From Bugula neritina (lineage: Eukaryota; Bryozoa; Gymnolaemata; Cheilostomatida; Bugulidae), in the NCBI GenBank assembly GCA_964035545.1, contig OZ037767.1, forward strand, positions 9,352,207 through 9,416,206: 64,000 nt of DNA, in the 5' to 3' direction. The notes beneath the pieces are model-generated. The model saw only the letters and a list, made by a program, of their open reading frames with translations. It was not told the DNA's origin and did not search any database. Positions 23,371 to 36,100 of the stretch are shown piece by piece; within the stretch, counting starts at the first letter, position 1; each line of letters begins with the position of its first letter. A program made the position numbers and the translations under genes.

Positions 23371-25181
23371 TGATTGGCTGATACCTCCGATTTTGGTGAG
23401 TATTATATTCATCAAACATGCTGGTTGTGCCAATCTACTCGTTACTTTTCCTTATTGAACTCTAGCTGGTGACATTTCAGTTCGCTTGTACTTTCAACAA
23501 ATTATTTTCAGTCATGTCAGGCTTTTCCTTTATAACTTAAATTTCTACTTGAAATCTGTTAGTAGCCTACAATATCTCACAATATTTGCAACTAGTTACT
23601 CACACCAGCTCTTCTATTCCTAGTCTTAACTTTGAAAGATTTACTCTCCATGTCATAAACACTTAGCATAGGTGTCACTGCTTTGATAGCTCTCTCTCCT
23701 GATTCTAATGCATGGCCTTCTCATCATCTCTCAAATTAGCTTACACAGCTAAGAAATTCTCTTGATATAGATATTTTAAATTTAATAGTTATATACTTTT
23801 GTTTGCTATAACAGTATACACCGTGATGCTACGCTAATATTATGATCATGAAAACTCTGCAACTATTTCTTTGTTGCATGTCTCAAAATTTTGGAGTTAT
23901 ACTATAAAACTGTAATACCTTTCAATCTTGCTATAAAATTGTTGTATGCTGTGTACTCACAAGAAATGTGTTTATTAATGGAGACTGTAGTGGTGTTTCC
24001 ATAAAGATCATAACATTTTATAACATTACTATATGTTGAAATTCATCAGATTTACTGCCAGTTAAATTGTTCTCTCGTATAATGAACAATGACTTGCAGA
24101 ACAAAATATTTGGCATGCAAAGGAAAAAACATCCTGTACTGCTAATTTTTTTCGTTATTAGTTTTGATAAATTATTTACACAAAAACTTAATTTTTAAGC
24201 GCATATTTTATATTTAGCTTTTGCAACAGCCAAGTTTAGTAGGCGTTGATTTGTGTTGGCCATCAGGTTATACTCAGGGGAGATTACTTCTCAAAATTGT
24301 GACATTGAGGACAAATTCTACAGTTAAAATTTATTTGTTTACTGGCACATTTTTACTGGATACACCATCAAACTTGTAAGCTGAGGACATGGGTATGCCA
24401 CACGTTTCAATACACTTTTTCATCATAATTTTGTTCTATTCTCTTTGACAGGTATAGCCAGTGTCTAAGTTGTTTTCTAATGTTTGTATTTAGGATTCAC
24501 CATAGCAGATAGTACAGGTTAATACAGAACACATCCTAAAGAATACTATTTCTACTATAATACTGGTTTTTATCAATAAATTGCATTATGCTTAGAGCTT
24601 TGATGTGTGGACTGAGAAAATATAAGTAATACTTACTTCAATATAGTACTGTTATATAAATCACTAATAAATATAAAAAATTATTTAAAAAAAACTGGTG
24701 CTATCCACAATGAAAGTTGCTACTATTGCAACTTCGAAAAGAGAACATTCTTACTAGTGATTAAATTACCTGCTACCACCATTAGAAACAAAACAGCACA
24801 CAGTTGGTATTGAGCAAGCTGACAAGGTGGTATATATTTATGGGAGGTATTCATATCTGTGCATAGGCATTGCTTAATCTACGTATACATGCTACTTGAT
24901 GTTATTAACAAGCTGAGCCTTGACAAATAAAATTGTGGATTCAGGTATAAATTGTTACTTCGTGGGTGGGCGACACAATACATTCAATTATAATTTAAAG
25001 TAATATCAAATAATCACACTATTGTTACAACACTATTACTGTTGCAACACATATAATTGATAGAGTAATTATAGTATCAGTAGTGGTACCTATAGACAGT
25101 ACAAGGTATGAATTTATGGCCAAACTATGGCAATGAAAATTGCAGACAGCAGCTATGATAATAATCCTTTCTTCAAAACAG

Positions 25182-25353
25182 GATCTACAGTCTCGTTGAA
25201 CTTTGTGAAGAATTAGAGCAGTTGAGGCTACCTGGAGATAATTTACAGCTGCATAGACTGCTGTCTGCGGCAGCTCCCTCCAGTTTTTACAATAGTTTTA
25301 CAGATGTGTTGATTTCAAATTGCGCTCATATTTTGCTGAATGCCGTTGATTAA
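25182..25353 (+). CDS. Orphan terminal exon candidate (57 codons)
   Basis: After a plausible acceptor (AAAACAG) an open frame with coding-like composition runs to TAA: IYSLVELCEELEQLRLPGD, then LHRLLSAAAPSSFYNSF and a short hydrophobic end. It needs an upstream exon ending in phase 2. The only phase-2 donors recognised upstream on this strand are those of the first exons of the two neuropeptide genes. IYSLVELC weakly resembles LLYSLLTKL in the flanking peptide of NPF-like gene 2. It could be an alternative 3' exon of that gene or the end of an unseen gene. It converges on TADA3, whose stop is 277 nt away. Confidence 0.35.
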
Positions 25354-25426
25354 ACAGATCTGAACTTCGAATGTAGGATATTTGCTAAAATTTATTGTAC
25401 AGTAAGAAATTTATGCAATATTCACT

Positions 25427-25432
25427 TTTATT
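25427..25432 (-). terminator. Polyadenylation signal of TADA3
   Basis: An AATAAA on the minus strand lies about 200 nt after the TADA3 stop. A second lies at 25391-25396. Confidence 0.45.
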
Positions 25433-25629
25433 TACACATTAACATTAACCAGCTATACATAGACTTTTAAATTTTATAATTGTTATAATTATAAGAATCA
25501 GCGGCAGTGATGCAGGCTTTAAACCTCCAATCATGTTCGCATATTATTGTGAAAACAGAAAATTTAAAACAACTATAATAAACTGTTTTTTCATTGGCCA
25601 GAAAACCCCAACTGTAGTAAAGTGTTCTC

Positions 25630-27141
25630 TCATTGGCCAGCACAGCTGATGGCTTCAATTTGCTTGACTAAGAATTCCCTCTCCTTCAAAGCCTTCATCA
25701 CCAGATCCTTCTCACGCTTTGGCACTGGTCGCTTTTTCTGCCGGCCTATTTGAACCTGAAGCAAAGCAAAGCATAAAGTTACAAAAATATTAATACAATA
25801 GTACTACAATAATACCTTGCAATATCACTACCATATTACTGCCATAATATATTACAATATTACTACTATATTATATTATGATATTACATGATATGATATC
25901 AAAAAATTATATGACAATATTACCATGATATTACTATCATGTTGTATTACAATATTACTGCAATGCTGTATTACAATATTAGAATAATTGTAATATGATA
26001 GAATCCTTATGCAATGGAGTGAAGAAAAGAGAATAAGGAAGTAACTAGGAACAGCTCAGATCAAACACTTAGTTGCACTTAACAAATTTTACTTGAGACA
26101 CAAACCCTAAATATTAGTATTGCTGAAATGCAAAGAATACAACTTAGACCAGTGTTGCACAGTGTATTATGATGTTTCTATTTTCTACACTTAAACGTGC
26201 TTCATTAGCTATAGACAAAGTTCTTACACATGAATGCTATTTATTAGCTAAACTCTTACTACTTGGATAACTAGACAAAATACAAATAGAAACATTATAT
26301 TATTTAGTACAGCCATGAAATTTTAATCATTCCATTGATTTGCATGTCATTCACACTATCAACCCTTAAACATGTCTGCATCAATATTCTACTATCATAT
26401 AAAACAAAAACGGCAGACTTTACTGGTTTTAATAACCCAGATAAAATTATCAGTAAATTCCAAAACAGCTCCTTTGAAACTTATTACAAACATATTTCTG
26501 AAAAACTGCATCAACAATAATTATTTTTCAAACACATCAGTACTACAGGAATTTTTCTATATAAATATTATTTTTTGCAACTAACGCAAGTATAAATAAC
26601 TCCAAATGAATGGACTTAAACAGGATCAAATAGAAAATTAACTGTTTGAATCATCCCTTATATAAATATGGTTTCTCATTTCGAGACAAATATTTTTAGC
26701 TTTGTGAAATAGTGCTGTTGTGCGTCACTTTGATGATAATTGAATATTTATTGGGCAAGGTCACTGAAAACGCTGCCGTATGCAGTGCTTATTAGAAGAC
26801 ATTGAAGTATTATTTCTAAGCTTGAATAGAAGTGCATGAAGACTGGTAGACAGGGAATATTCAGATTTGGGGTACAACACAGCCTCCCTCCCCCCTAGCA
26901 AGACTGAGAGTTCTATTGCAAACATTTCATTACAATACAAAATTTATAAGGCACCAACAGTTATGAAAATTGGTAATGAAAACATTTCTATAAAACAGTT
27001 GATACACGCATATAGCTAAATAAGTAAAGCTCTATAACTAATAGCTTCTAGAAAATAGTTTATGTTTTCTATTTATGAAGTATGTTTCTCCAATTAATTC
27101 CCTAACGTAGTTTCTTGGATTATATATATATATATATATAT

Positions 27142-27181
<40 letters not shown>

Positions 27182-30100
27182 CAGCATGTCTCACGGTGTC
27201 AGACTATCAACCTAACCATCTTGTAGACTGTAGAGATTGCTAGTTGAACATTTATGACAGACAAAGGTGTGTCCCAGAAAAGAGAAGAAATATGTTAGAT
27301 TAGTCACCCTTCTATACGCCTCCATCACATCGGCATCAACTGCAGCAAGTTTTCTTCTCAGATCCTGTGCATTCATCTCTTCCTTTGCCAACCTATCATG
27401 TATGCATAGATTATTGGGTCAGCTTAGGGCCACACGGTGCGTATTTTCGCATGCGAAAATTGAAATCACAAGTAGCAAAGGTGTCCACTGTACGCGTTGA
27501 GATTCGCACTTGTCGCTCAGCATTCTCAACGCATGTGCGAATCGTCTCTGTCGTCGTCACCTAATTGGCTGGTAGTTATTCAGCGAGCCCAACTTCTTCA
27601 TTTTAGTGCCATATTCCAGTAAATTGCGTTTTATTGAAAGCGAGTGCGATTTAAAAATGAAAGCTTTATTTATCACGCATCACTGACGCTACAGTGGACA
27701 CCTTTGCTACTTGTGATTTTGATTTTCGCATGCGAAAATACGCACCGTGTGGCCCTAAGCTCAGAGAATTTGCGAGTACATATTCATGTATGTATACGAG
27801 CATTGTGATGTATATGTATAGGTACATACTATCTATACTGCATTATTTTACAAGATACAGTGCTTCCTCCATATCTCACGGTTCAATTTCTCATGAAGTT
27901 CCATAAGCCATGAGAAAGGCTTACACCTCCATTTTGTGGCTTATGTATATGTTTATAAGGAAAAAGTGGCCAAATTTAATAGATCCACGAGTTAAATCTG
28001 GTATTCTACTATGTCACAAATCAAAGCTTAGTGAGATATAAAGGGAGCACTGTACGTTAATGCAAGGCAGGTAAGAAAAGCAGTGATGGTCTGTTTACAC
28101 ATTAGTTACAGCACAGCTGGACAATAGCTACTAAGTGACACCAAAAGTCATAAATATTTTATCCACTTTTAATTTGATTAAAAGCCAGATAAATCAGTAC
28201 AATGTCAGAGCCTATTTTTACCAGTACACTGGGCTGATTGCTACAGCTGTGGCTATGCATAATATATAAATTCAACTAGAAGGCATAGTGTTCACACATT
28301 ACTCCCCCACTACGTCCCACATACAGATTTGACGACAAATATCTCTTGTTCTTATTTTCTTATTATTCACAAAAATATAATATCTATAAATAGATTCATA
28401 TTTGGTTTTACTTTAAAAATTAATCAAATATGGGTATAATTATAGCCTGCATTTATTTAACTTCAGTATGAAGGCTAACAACAAATTTGTGTTTAATTTA
28501 TTTTTGTAAGCAGCCGGAAGTCAGCTGAAACAACAGATTTGTCTGATAGGCCAGGTTTTTCCCAAACCTATAACAAACATTCACACCAAGTTACCTATTG
28601 ATATTTGCATTTATTTTTTGTGTATTTGTACACAAAAATAAACAAAAATAAAGTTAAAAACTACACCGGTGGAGTGGGTCAGAGTTTGTCCATCATATCT
28701 AATTTTCATTTAAATTATATCAATATCAAGTTGATGTAACGCGTGGAGTAGAAATGCAAAATGCAGCTGAAGGGAAATGCTATAATATAAACCTGTAGAG
28801 TCTTTTAGTCATGCTTAGATTATGCTGCCCGACAGCGCGCAGCTCCTGCTGCTTCTCTTTCAACTCGGCCAGAATTTCATCATCGCTGTCCAAACCTTCA
28901 CTTGGGGTGAGTATGCCTATAAATAGATTACATAATATATTCAACTGCAAACAGCACAGAATCTCTATATTTATGTTAACAGAAAATACTTTGATCGGAA
29001 ATCGAGAGTCTAATTCAATCAAACCAACTGCATTAGACACTTTGTCCAACAGCTATGAAACAAAAACCATTGCATGTTGAACATATTGTCATATTGTGCC
29101 TAAGACATCAATATTATCACTTCCATTTAAAGTATCCCCCCCCCCCTTCCCCCCCCCTCCCCCCCCCCCCCCCCCCCCCCCGTGTCTCTCACCATGCTGG
29201 TAAAATGGTTTGAAGATTTGAACTGAGGCACAGAAGCAACATAATTGGATAATCTTCTTGCCCTCACCAAATAGACTGGGACCCAAGATCTCTGTCATGC
29301 TAGGCTGGCGCTTTTACTAGGCCATGGCTGTTCCCTTACGATGCCCACACTGTAGTCAATAATTTAAACTATTTGCTAAAATTATTATATATTTTTCCAG
29401 ACCGGACATTAAAATTTAAACACCTGAACTCATGATTGATAACCCACTTAATTGAAGTTACGCTTTTATTGAATTGCTGACCACAGAGATTAATATGACA
29501 ATACAAATTAGATTTACATCAGCAATTTATGCCATAAGAGGATTTGAGAATATTCAAGTATTACTTCATTATGAAAAGTGAGCAAGTACACCAGGAACTG
29601 AGTAGCAGGAGTGAGTAATGAGCTCTAATTACTGACCAATACCCTCGACTCCTACATGTGAAGTAACGCATTATACAATTTTCTTATGTGCAACTCACAA
29701 GCAACAATTGAAATACTCTTGAATTAAACGGTGAAGACGGATAACAATTAGACACCAGGGAGGGCCAAAGTTATTATACAGCATAATGAGTTGGCAAACA
29801 ACCATTAGTCTAATTAAAATAGCATATTGAGATTCACTAGTTAACTGGGTAACCATTAGATGCTAACTACGTAGAAATAAGCAAAAATAAACAACGCGTG
29901 CATAAATACTAATACTGAGCAACAAGTAATAACAATTAGATGTGCGTCTGAATAATAAAAAGTTGACAAGCATATATTTTCTTTTTATAGAGTTGTAAAA
30001 AATATTTTTTCTTTTTTTAGAGTTGTAAATTTGAGAGAAAATTGCGTGAATGATGTCATTTATTTTAAGTATGACTGAATTTTCTGATGCACTGAAATGT

Positions 30101-33100
30101 TATTTGAAAAGGACGCAAAGCTGAAGCTCATATATAAAAATAAAATGATTGCGATAAAAGAATGTTTCAGTAGTTGGCATCTTGTTCAAATAAGTACCAT
30201 CTTATGCATTATAACATAGAGTTTTGTGTTTATAAGCAGCAAAGTATAAATACCATAAATGAAAAATGTTTTTTAAATTTTAAAATATTATTAAAATTAT
30301 GGTTCCATCAAAATACAATAAATTCACGAATAACATATATTATGGTTTTGTATGGTATTTTCTGTTGTATATATTATAAGCATGGAATAGTGTGCACCAG
30401 AGCATTTAAATAATACATAATACATATTATATCCATCAGTGAAACCACATGGTAGATTGATATAAATATATGCGACATAAAACTGAATATATGAGGTGTA
30501 ATTGAGTAGCAGTGGGAGTGTACAGCATATCTATATATTATAATAAGCATATCTACATATCATAGTAAGCATATCTACATATTATAGTAAGCATATCTTT
30601 ATATTATAGTAAGCATATCTTTATATTATAGTAAGCATATCCACATATTATAATAAGCATATCTACATATTATAGTAAGCATATCTATATATGTGACCTG
30701 GCACCACAAAACAAGGGATGTATATAAAATGTTGAAAACTTAGTTATTACTATGGAGTGATAGAACAGATTTTTTCAAACATTTTGCACTTTATTTGAAG
30801 TCTCTAGAATAAATAGAACTCGAGATATCAGTATTTAAAATCTTTAACGTTTTTAGAATTTCTAAATTACTGTTTCGAGAAAATCGCGTTTAAAGTTGGC
30901 AACTCTAGAATAAGTTGAGAATTATTTGTTTACAATTTACTAGCCTTAGCAACGGGTCTTTGTATAATAGGAATAGTGACAAATTTGGTATCAAAATAAT
31001 TGTGAAAGTTTGGGCTTTCTATTAAACTAAATTTCATGCTGCCTCAACATAAAATTAGGTCAAATATGGCTGCCAAACTTTTTGTCTAATTTATTTGTCA
31101 ATTCGCTTTTTACTTTGCTTAATGGTTGAAAGGTTTAACAATTCCAGCAAAGAAGAGGATGTTTCAGCAAGTTTGTGTGTTGAGATATTTAAATTAGGCA
31201 TCCAAGTCAGCAGAAGTCATATAAAACAAAATGGCAGCTGCTTCCTCTTATACATTGAATATTTTCCTCTCCTCTAATATACTGTGTAATATATCAAACT
31301 GCAGCTATTGAGCTGTGCTGTTTCATATTTATTGATTAATGAGTAGAACATTTATGAGAAAATTATTTGACTATTATGAGATCATGCGAGATTCATTCAT
31401 AAATATCTTTATAATCTCTAACGGCAACTAAATTTAGCAATTGATTTGGCTGAGATGTTGAAAATATAAACATAAAATCAACTACTAGAACTTTTGAGTT
31501 TTATTAGGCATTAATATTCACATTTAAAACATCAAATACATTATTTTAAGAAACTAATTAAATGCAGTAAAAAACCCAGCCTGGATACAACCATTATGCT
31601 TGAATTAACTCTTATCAAGAAAAGAAAATTAGGTAGCTTCTACGGCTTTTGCAAAAAAGGCACTTTTCATCTTTCTACTTCCTTGGTCTTCATATTATGA
31701 GTTTACGGAGTATGGACACATAACATCATGTATGTGGCAAAAGCTTCATCACTATCATCAGCTGATTTTCTAGCAATTATAGATGCTGCTACTTGACATC
31801 CATCCTGGAAATCTACCCATTTATTGTCTATTCCAGAGCTGGAAGTACAATGTTGACTTTTTTTAAATAACAAAAGGAAACGGTAGCTTGATTAGAAATT
31901 ATACCCAGTTATATTATAAAAATTTAGTTGGTTAAACACTCTTGTGGTACTATTATGGCAGCAGTTAATTGTGATCCTGCATTTTATCAGCATTTAAATT
32001 TATTGAATTAAACAGAACAATTTAAATTAAAAAAATTCTTGAAAATTTTCAAGCACATCATTAAAAGACTGCAAACCTTTTTATGAATGAAATAAGCAGA
32101 AGCCATAACCTTGCAAGCCAAAATTCAGAGTGTCTACATTAGAAGTATTAGATTGATAGGTAGTAGAGTTGTGTAGGTATAAGTCTTCACTCTGATGCCC
32201 TTGCAAGTCCACTTTCTAAAATGTACAGAATATCGGATTATTCTACATTAACATAGTATTATCAGTAAAATTACATATTATAGACTTGAATATCTAGCAT
32301 ATCTGCAATTGGCAATTTTGAAGCAATGTGTTTCGATAACTATTAACCACTCAGGCATTTAATTGAGTAAAAAAGCTAGCTAAGTGCAACTGAATCTATT
32401 AAAGATATTTACTATGAAATCAATTTGAATTCAAAATTCAAATTAAAAAGTTTAGACTATTTATGCATTCAGTTAGTGTTACTACTCACTAAATAAGACT
32501 AAAAGTAACTTACTGAAAAACTAAGTCAGTCAACTATAGAATCATCATGAACTCGTATTAATATTTCATCATTATACTCATTTACATTGAATCACATTTA
32601 CCATTTCAATTTGGTTATAGGTGATGCTTTTATCAATATAAAAATGATTATCAATTGAGTTTTGACAGTAACTGTAAGCCTGCATAATGTGATAAAGATT
32701 GTATCATTACATTTTAAATCAAACTTTGAGCTCATTTAAAAATCACAAAAGGAAATGGTAGTTTGATTAGTAGGCCTAATGTTAATAGTAATAGTAATCA
32801 GTAACTGTATTGACAAAATATAAGACAGAGGCTAAAAGTTACTAAGAGTAAGTCCAATGTAAATTGAAATATCAACTATAGAATAAATCAATAAATATAA
32901 TACTATCAGTATGAGTATCAAGTTTTAAGACCGAAGGCATAACTCAGAGTCAGACTCAAATAGTCATAGTGATAGTAAATTTATAATTATTAATTACTTC
33001 TACTATTAATATTAATGAGCTACATTTGGTTTTACTACTCAGTAAATCATGGATGATATTCATTATGATTATCATTATGAGTAACCGTACCTCAAACTGT

Positions 33101-36100
33101 GAGTCATAGTCATAGTCATTTAAATAGTTACTAGTATAGAATAGAATTAGAATAGAGTCAATAGTGAATAGACATACTCCTACTGTCCTAGTGATAGAAT
33201 AAATATTAATAAATTGATAACTACAAATAATCCTGGCAACAATTCTAAGTTAGTAGCGTAAATGATTGTTTTGAGTATAATTACCTGTATTGATGTGATT
33301 TTCAAGCTTGAACGCTAAAGATAAAGATTTAGTTCAGTATTTATCACCAAAGGGCAAAACAGCTCAATAACTGAAAAAAGTTAACTTTGGATGGAGCATG
33401 ATGAAAAACTAAAACCAGCCTTCGATTTTTAATACGATGCTTCTGACAATACGAAGAAAGAGGTGTAAGCTGAATTCATTCGATGAAAAAATAGATTTGC
33501 AAGATCTCACGCTATAAAAATGACTAAAATTATCTTCTTTCTTTATTTGATAACTTCGCAATTTTTTCATCATTTAGAAAATTGAATGCCTTAGTTACCA
33601 ACTTTAAATGCAATTTTAGAGCTGAAGGAATCATCAAATGCTTACGAAAGTATGATTTTTGAAATCCTTGGATTTTTTTGTATTAGAAAAGTTTAAAATC
33701 TAAAAATTGGAAATTAATTTCAAATTTAAGTATTTCAAAATTAAACCTTCATTTACTACACTTTATAAACGCCGCCACATCTCCGGTTTTGTCGCGACTG
33801 GTCACATATTATAGTAAGCATATCTACATATTATAGTAAGCATATCTACATATTATAGTAAGCATATCTACATATTATAGTAAGCATATCTACATATTAT
33901 AGTAAGCATATCTATATATTATAGTAAGCATATCTACATATTATAGTAAGCATATTTTTATATTATAGTAAGCATATCTTTATATTATAGTAAGCATATC
34001 TACATATATAAAATAAACATAGCTACATATTACAACAAGCATTTTCATATAACATACCAAGCATATCTATTTTATATTATACTCAGTGTAACCTTAACAA
34101 TGGAAAAGTGTTATATAGTTGAGAGAGTGTTATATAGTTGAGAGAGTGTTATATAGTTGAGAGAGTGTTATATAGTTGAGAGAGTGTTATATAGTTGAGA
34201 GAGTGGTATATAGTTGAGAGTGTTATATAGCTGAGAGAGTGTTATATAGTTGAGATAGTGTTATATAGTTGAGAGAGTGTTATATAGTTGAGAGAGTGTT
34301 ATATAGTTGAGAGTGTTATATAGTTGAGAGGAGTGTTATATAGCTGAGAGATTGGTGACATATGAGAGAGACCTCAACTGATTGGTGTAAGATGTAGTTG
34401 CTTTGAATTGCAGAAGCAGTGTTTACAAGTATGTAGATTAGAAATGCCCAGAATTGCATGTTACTGAGATAGGGATACTATTTATATTTACAATGGTATT
34501 CAACTTTGTATACAGTGTCCCTGTTGGCCCCTGTGTGCTCAGCATAATGCACCACAAAGTTGTTTGAATATCAGTTTAAATTAATCAACTGCATACATTG
34601 CCTTTCTCCAATAAAATTATCACACTAAGTTATGATACCGAAATTGAGATACAGAAGTTGCGATACCATACCTAACTGCTCCAGCTCTTCCTGGATCCGC
34701 TTGTCCAGCTGGGCGACATTACTGACATTGAACTGCTTGACCAAGGCACTGGCACAGGGTTGTTCACCATTCTTGTCCTCTCCCACACTCTCTGGACAAA
34801 TAATTTACATATATACACATATATACACACATACAGTATAAACAATGTATTGATGACAATAATATAACGATGAAACAAACTGCAGTATGCTTTGGTCAGG
34901 GCAGAGAAAACAGCTCTAAATTGTACAGTTTCTTACAGTTTGAGGGAATTGCAAGACCACGGCATTAACTTTTAGCAATAAAAGAATTTAATAGAATAGA
35001 CAACTTCTAAAAACTTAAATTAAAACAAGAATATTAGGAGTTGTCTTTTATTTTGAAAAACAACCTTGAAAAAGAGGACAAATCCCAATATTCATTACAA
35101 TAACAAATTGCAGGCAAATATATAGAAATGTTGAATATAGTGTTTTACCTGCAGTAACATTAGCAATGGACGTATGCATGCTGTCCTCGTCAACCGAGTT
35201 GATAACATTCTCTGATATTAGAGCTGACACCAGCCTTTGAGTGAGAGGACCAAATGGACACTCGTCAAAATCACTTCTAAAGTCATAAGACCACAGGCAA
35301 TATAAGCTACTTTCCCTTCATTACTCACTCTCAACATTTTCATTACAAATAATAGGATATATATACTGTGAGTTCTACAGCAGCTATACTGAAATATCAA
35401 ACATCAACATAAAAAATTATATGTTCCTAGACTGATCAACATGCCATTACGATTTATTCATAATAAATGAATATGTCTAATAATTGGGTGCGTTGGGTGA
35501 GTTGTTAGTTTACTAGTATTATCATAATAGTATGTTGACTATGCACTCGGACTATACTGCATATATCACATACTGTTGTAACAGACTACATACTCAGACT
35601 ATACCGTAATACATGCCTGTCACTAGGACTATTGTTTCCACCAGTGGAGGCTTTGCTGGATGTCGCGTCATCAACAGAAGAACAGGAAGTCTCTCCAGCA
35701 CTATCCAGACGTCTTTTCTGTCCAGCAGACAGCAGCTTTCGCTTCTCATGGAACTTTGCACCTGTGCAAATAAATGCAACTCTAACATATAAAGTGTGTG
35801 TGTGTCTGCGTGTGTGTTTGTGCGTGTGTGTATATGCAAGCTGTAATCAATGCAGTATACACAATGCCCTTACTGTCTTTTTTCTCTTGTTCTGTGTCTT
35901 CATGCATCCACTTCTGGGAGTAATGTTTGCCACGAGAAGGTATTTTATAATAATCGACATCATCGTCATGTGACTTGAGTAATTCTTCTAAACTCTAAAA
36001 AGATACGACGCATTTTACTAAACACATATCAGCATGTCTACCAGCTAACATTGCTAGAGAAAATTTGTAAAAATTATTCCTTAAGAAAATTTAATTAAAA

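Noticed and set aside
29089-29298. Gly-rich minus-strand frame
   Set aside because: Open only because of the poly-C tract and the SINE candidate.
29270-29340. Functional tRNA gene
   Set aside because: A- and B-box-like parts are present, but arms do not pair into a cloverleaf. A SINE head is more likely.
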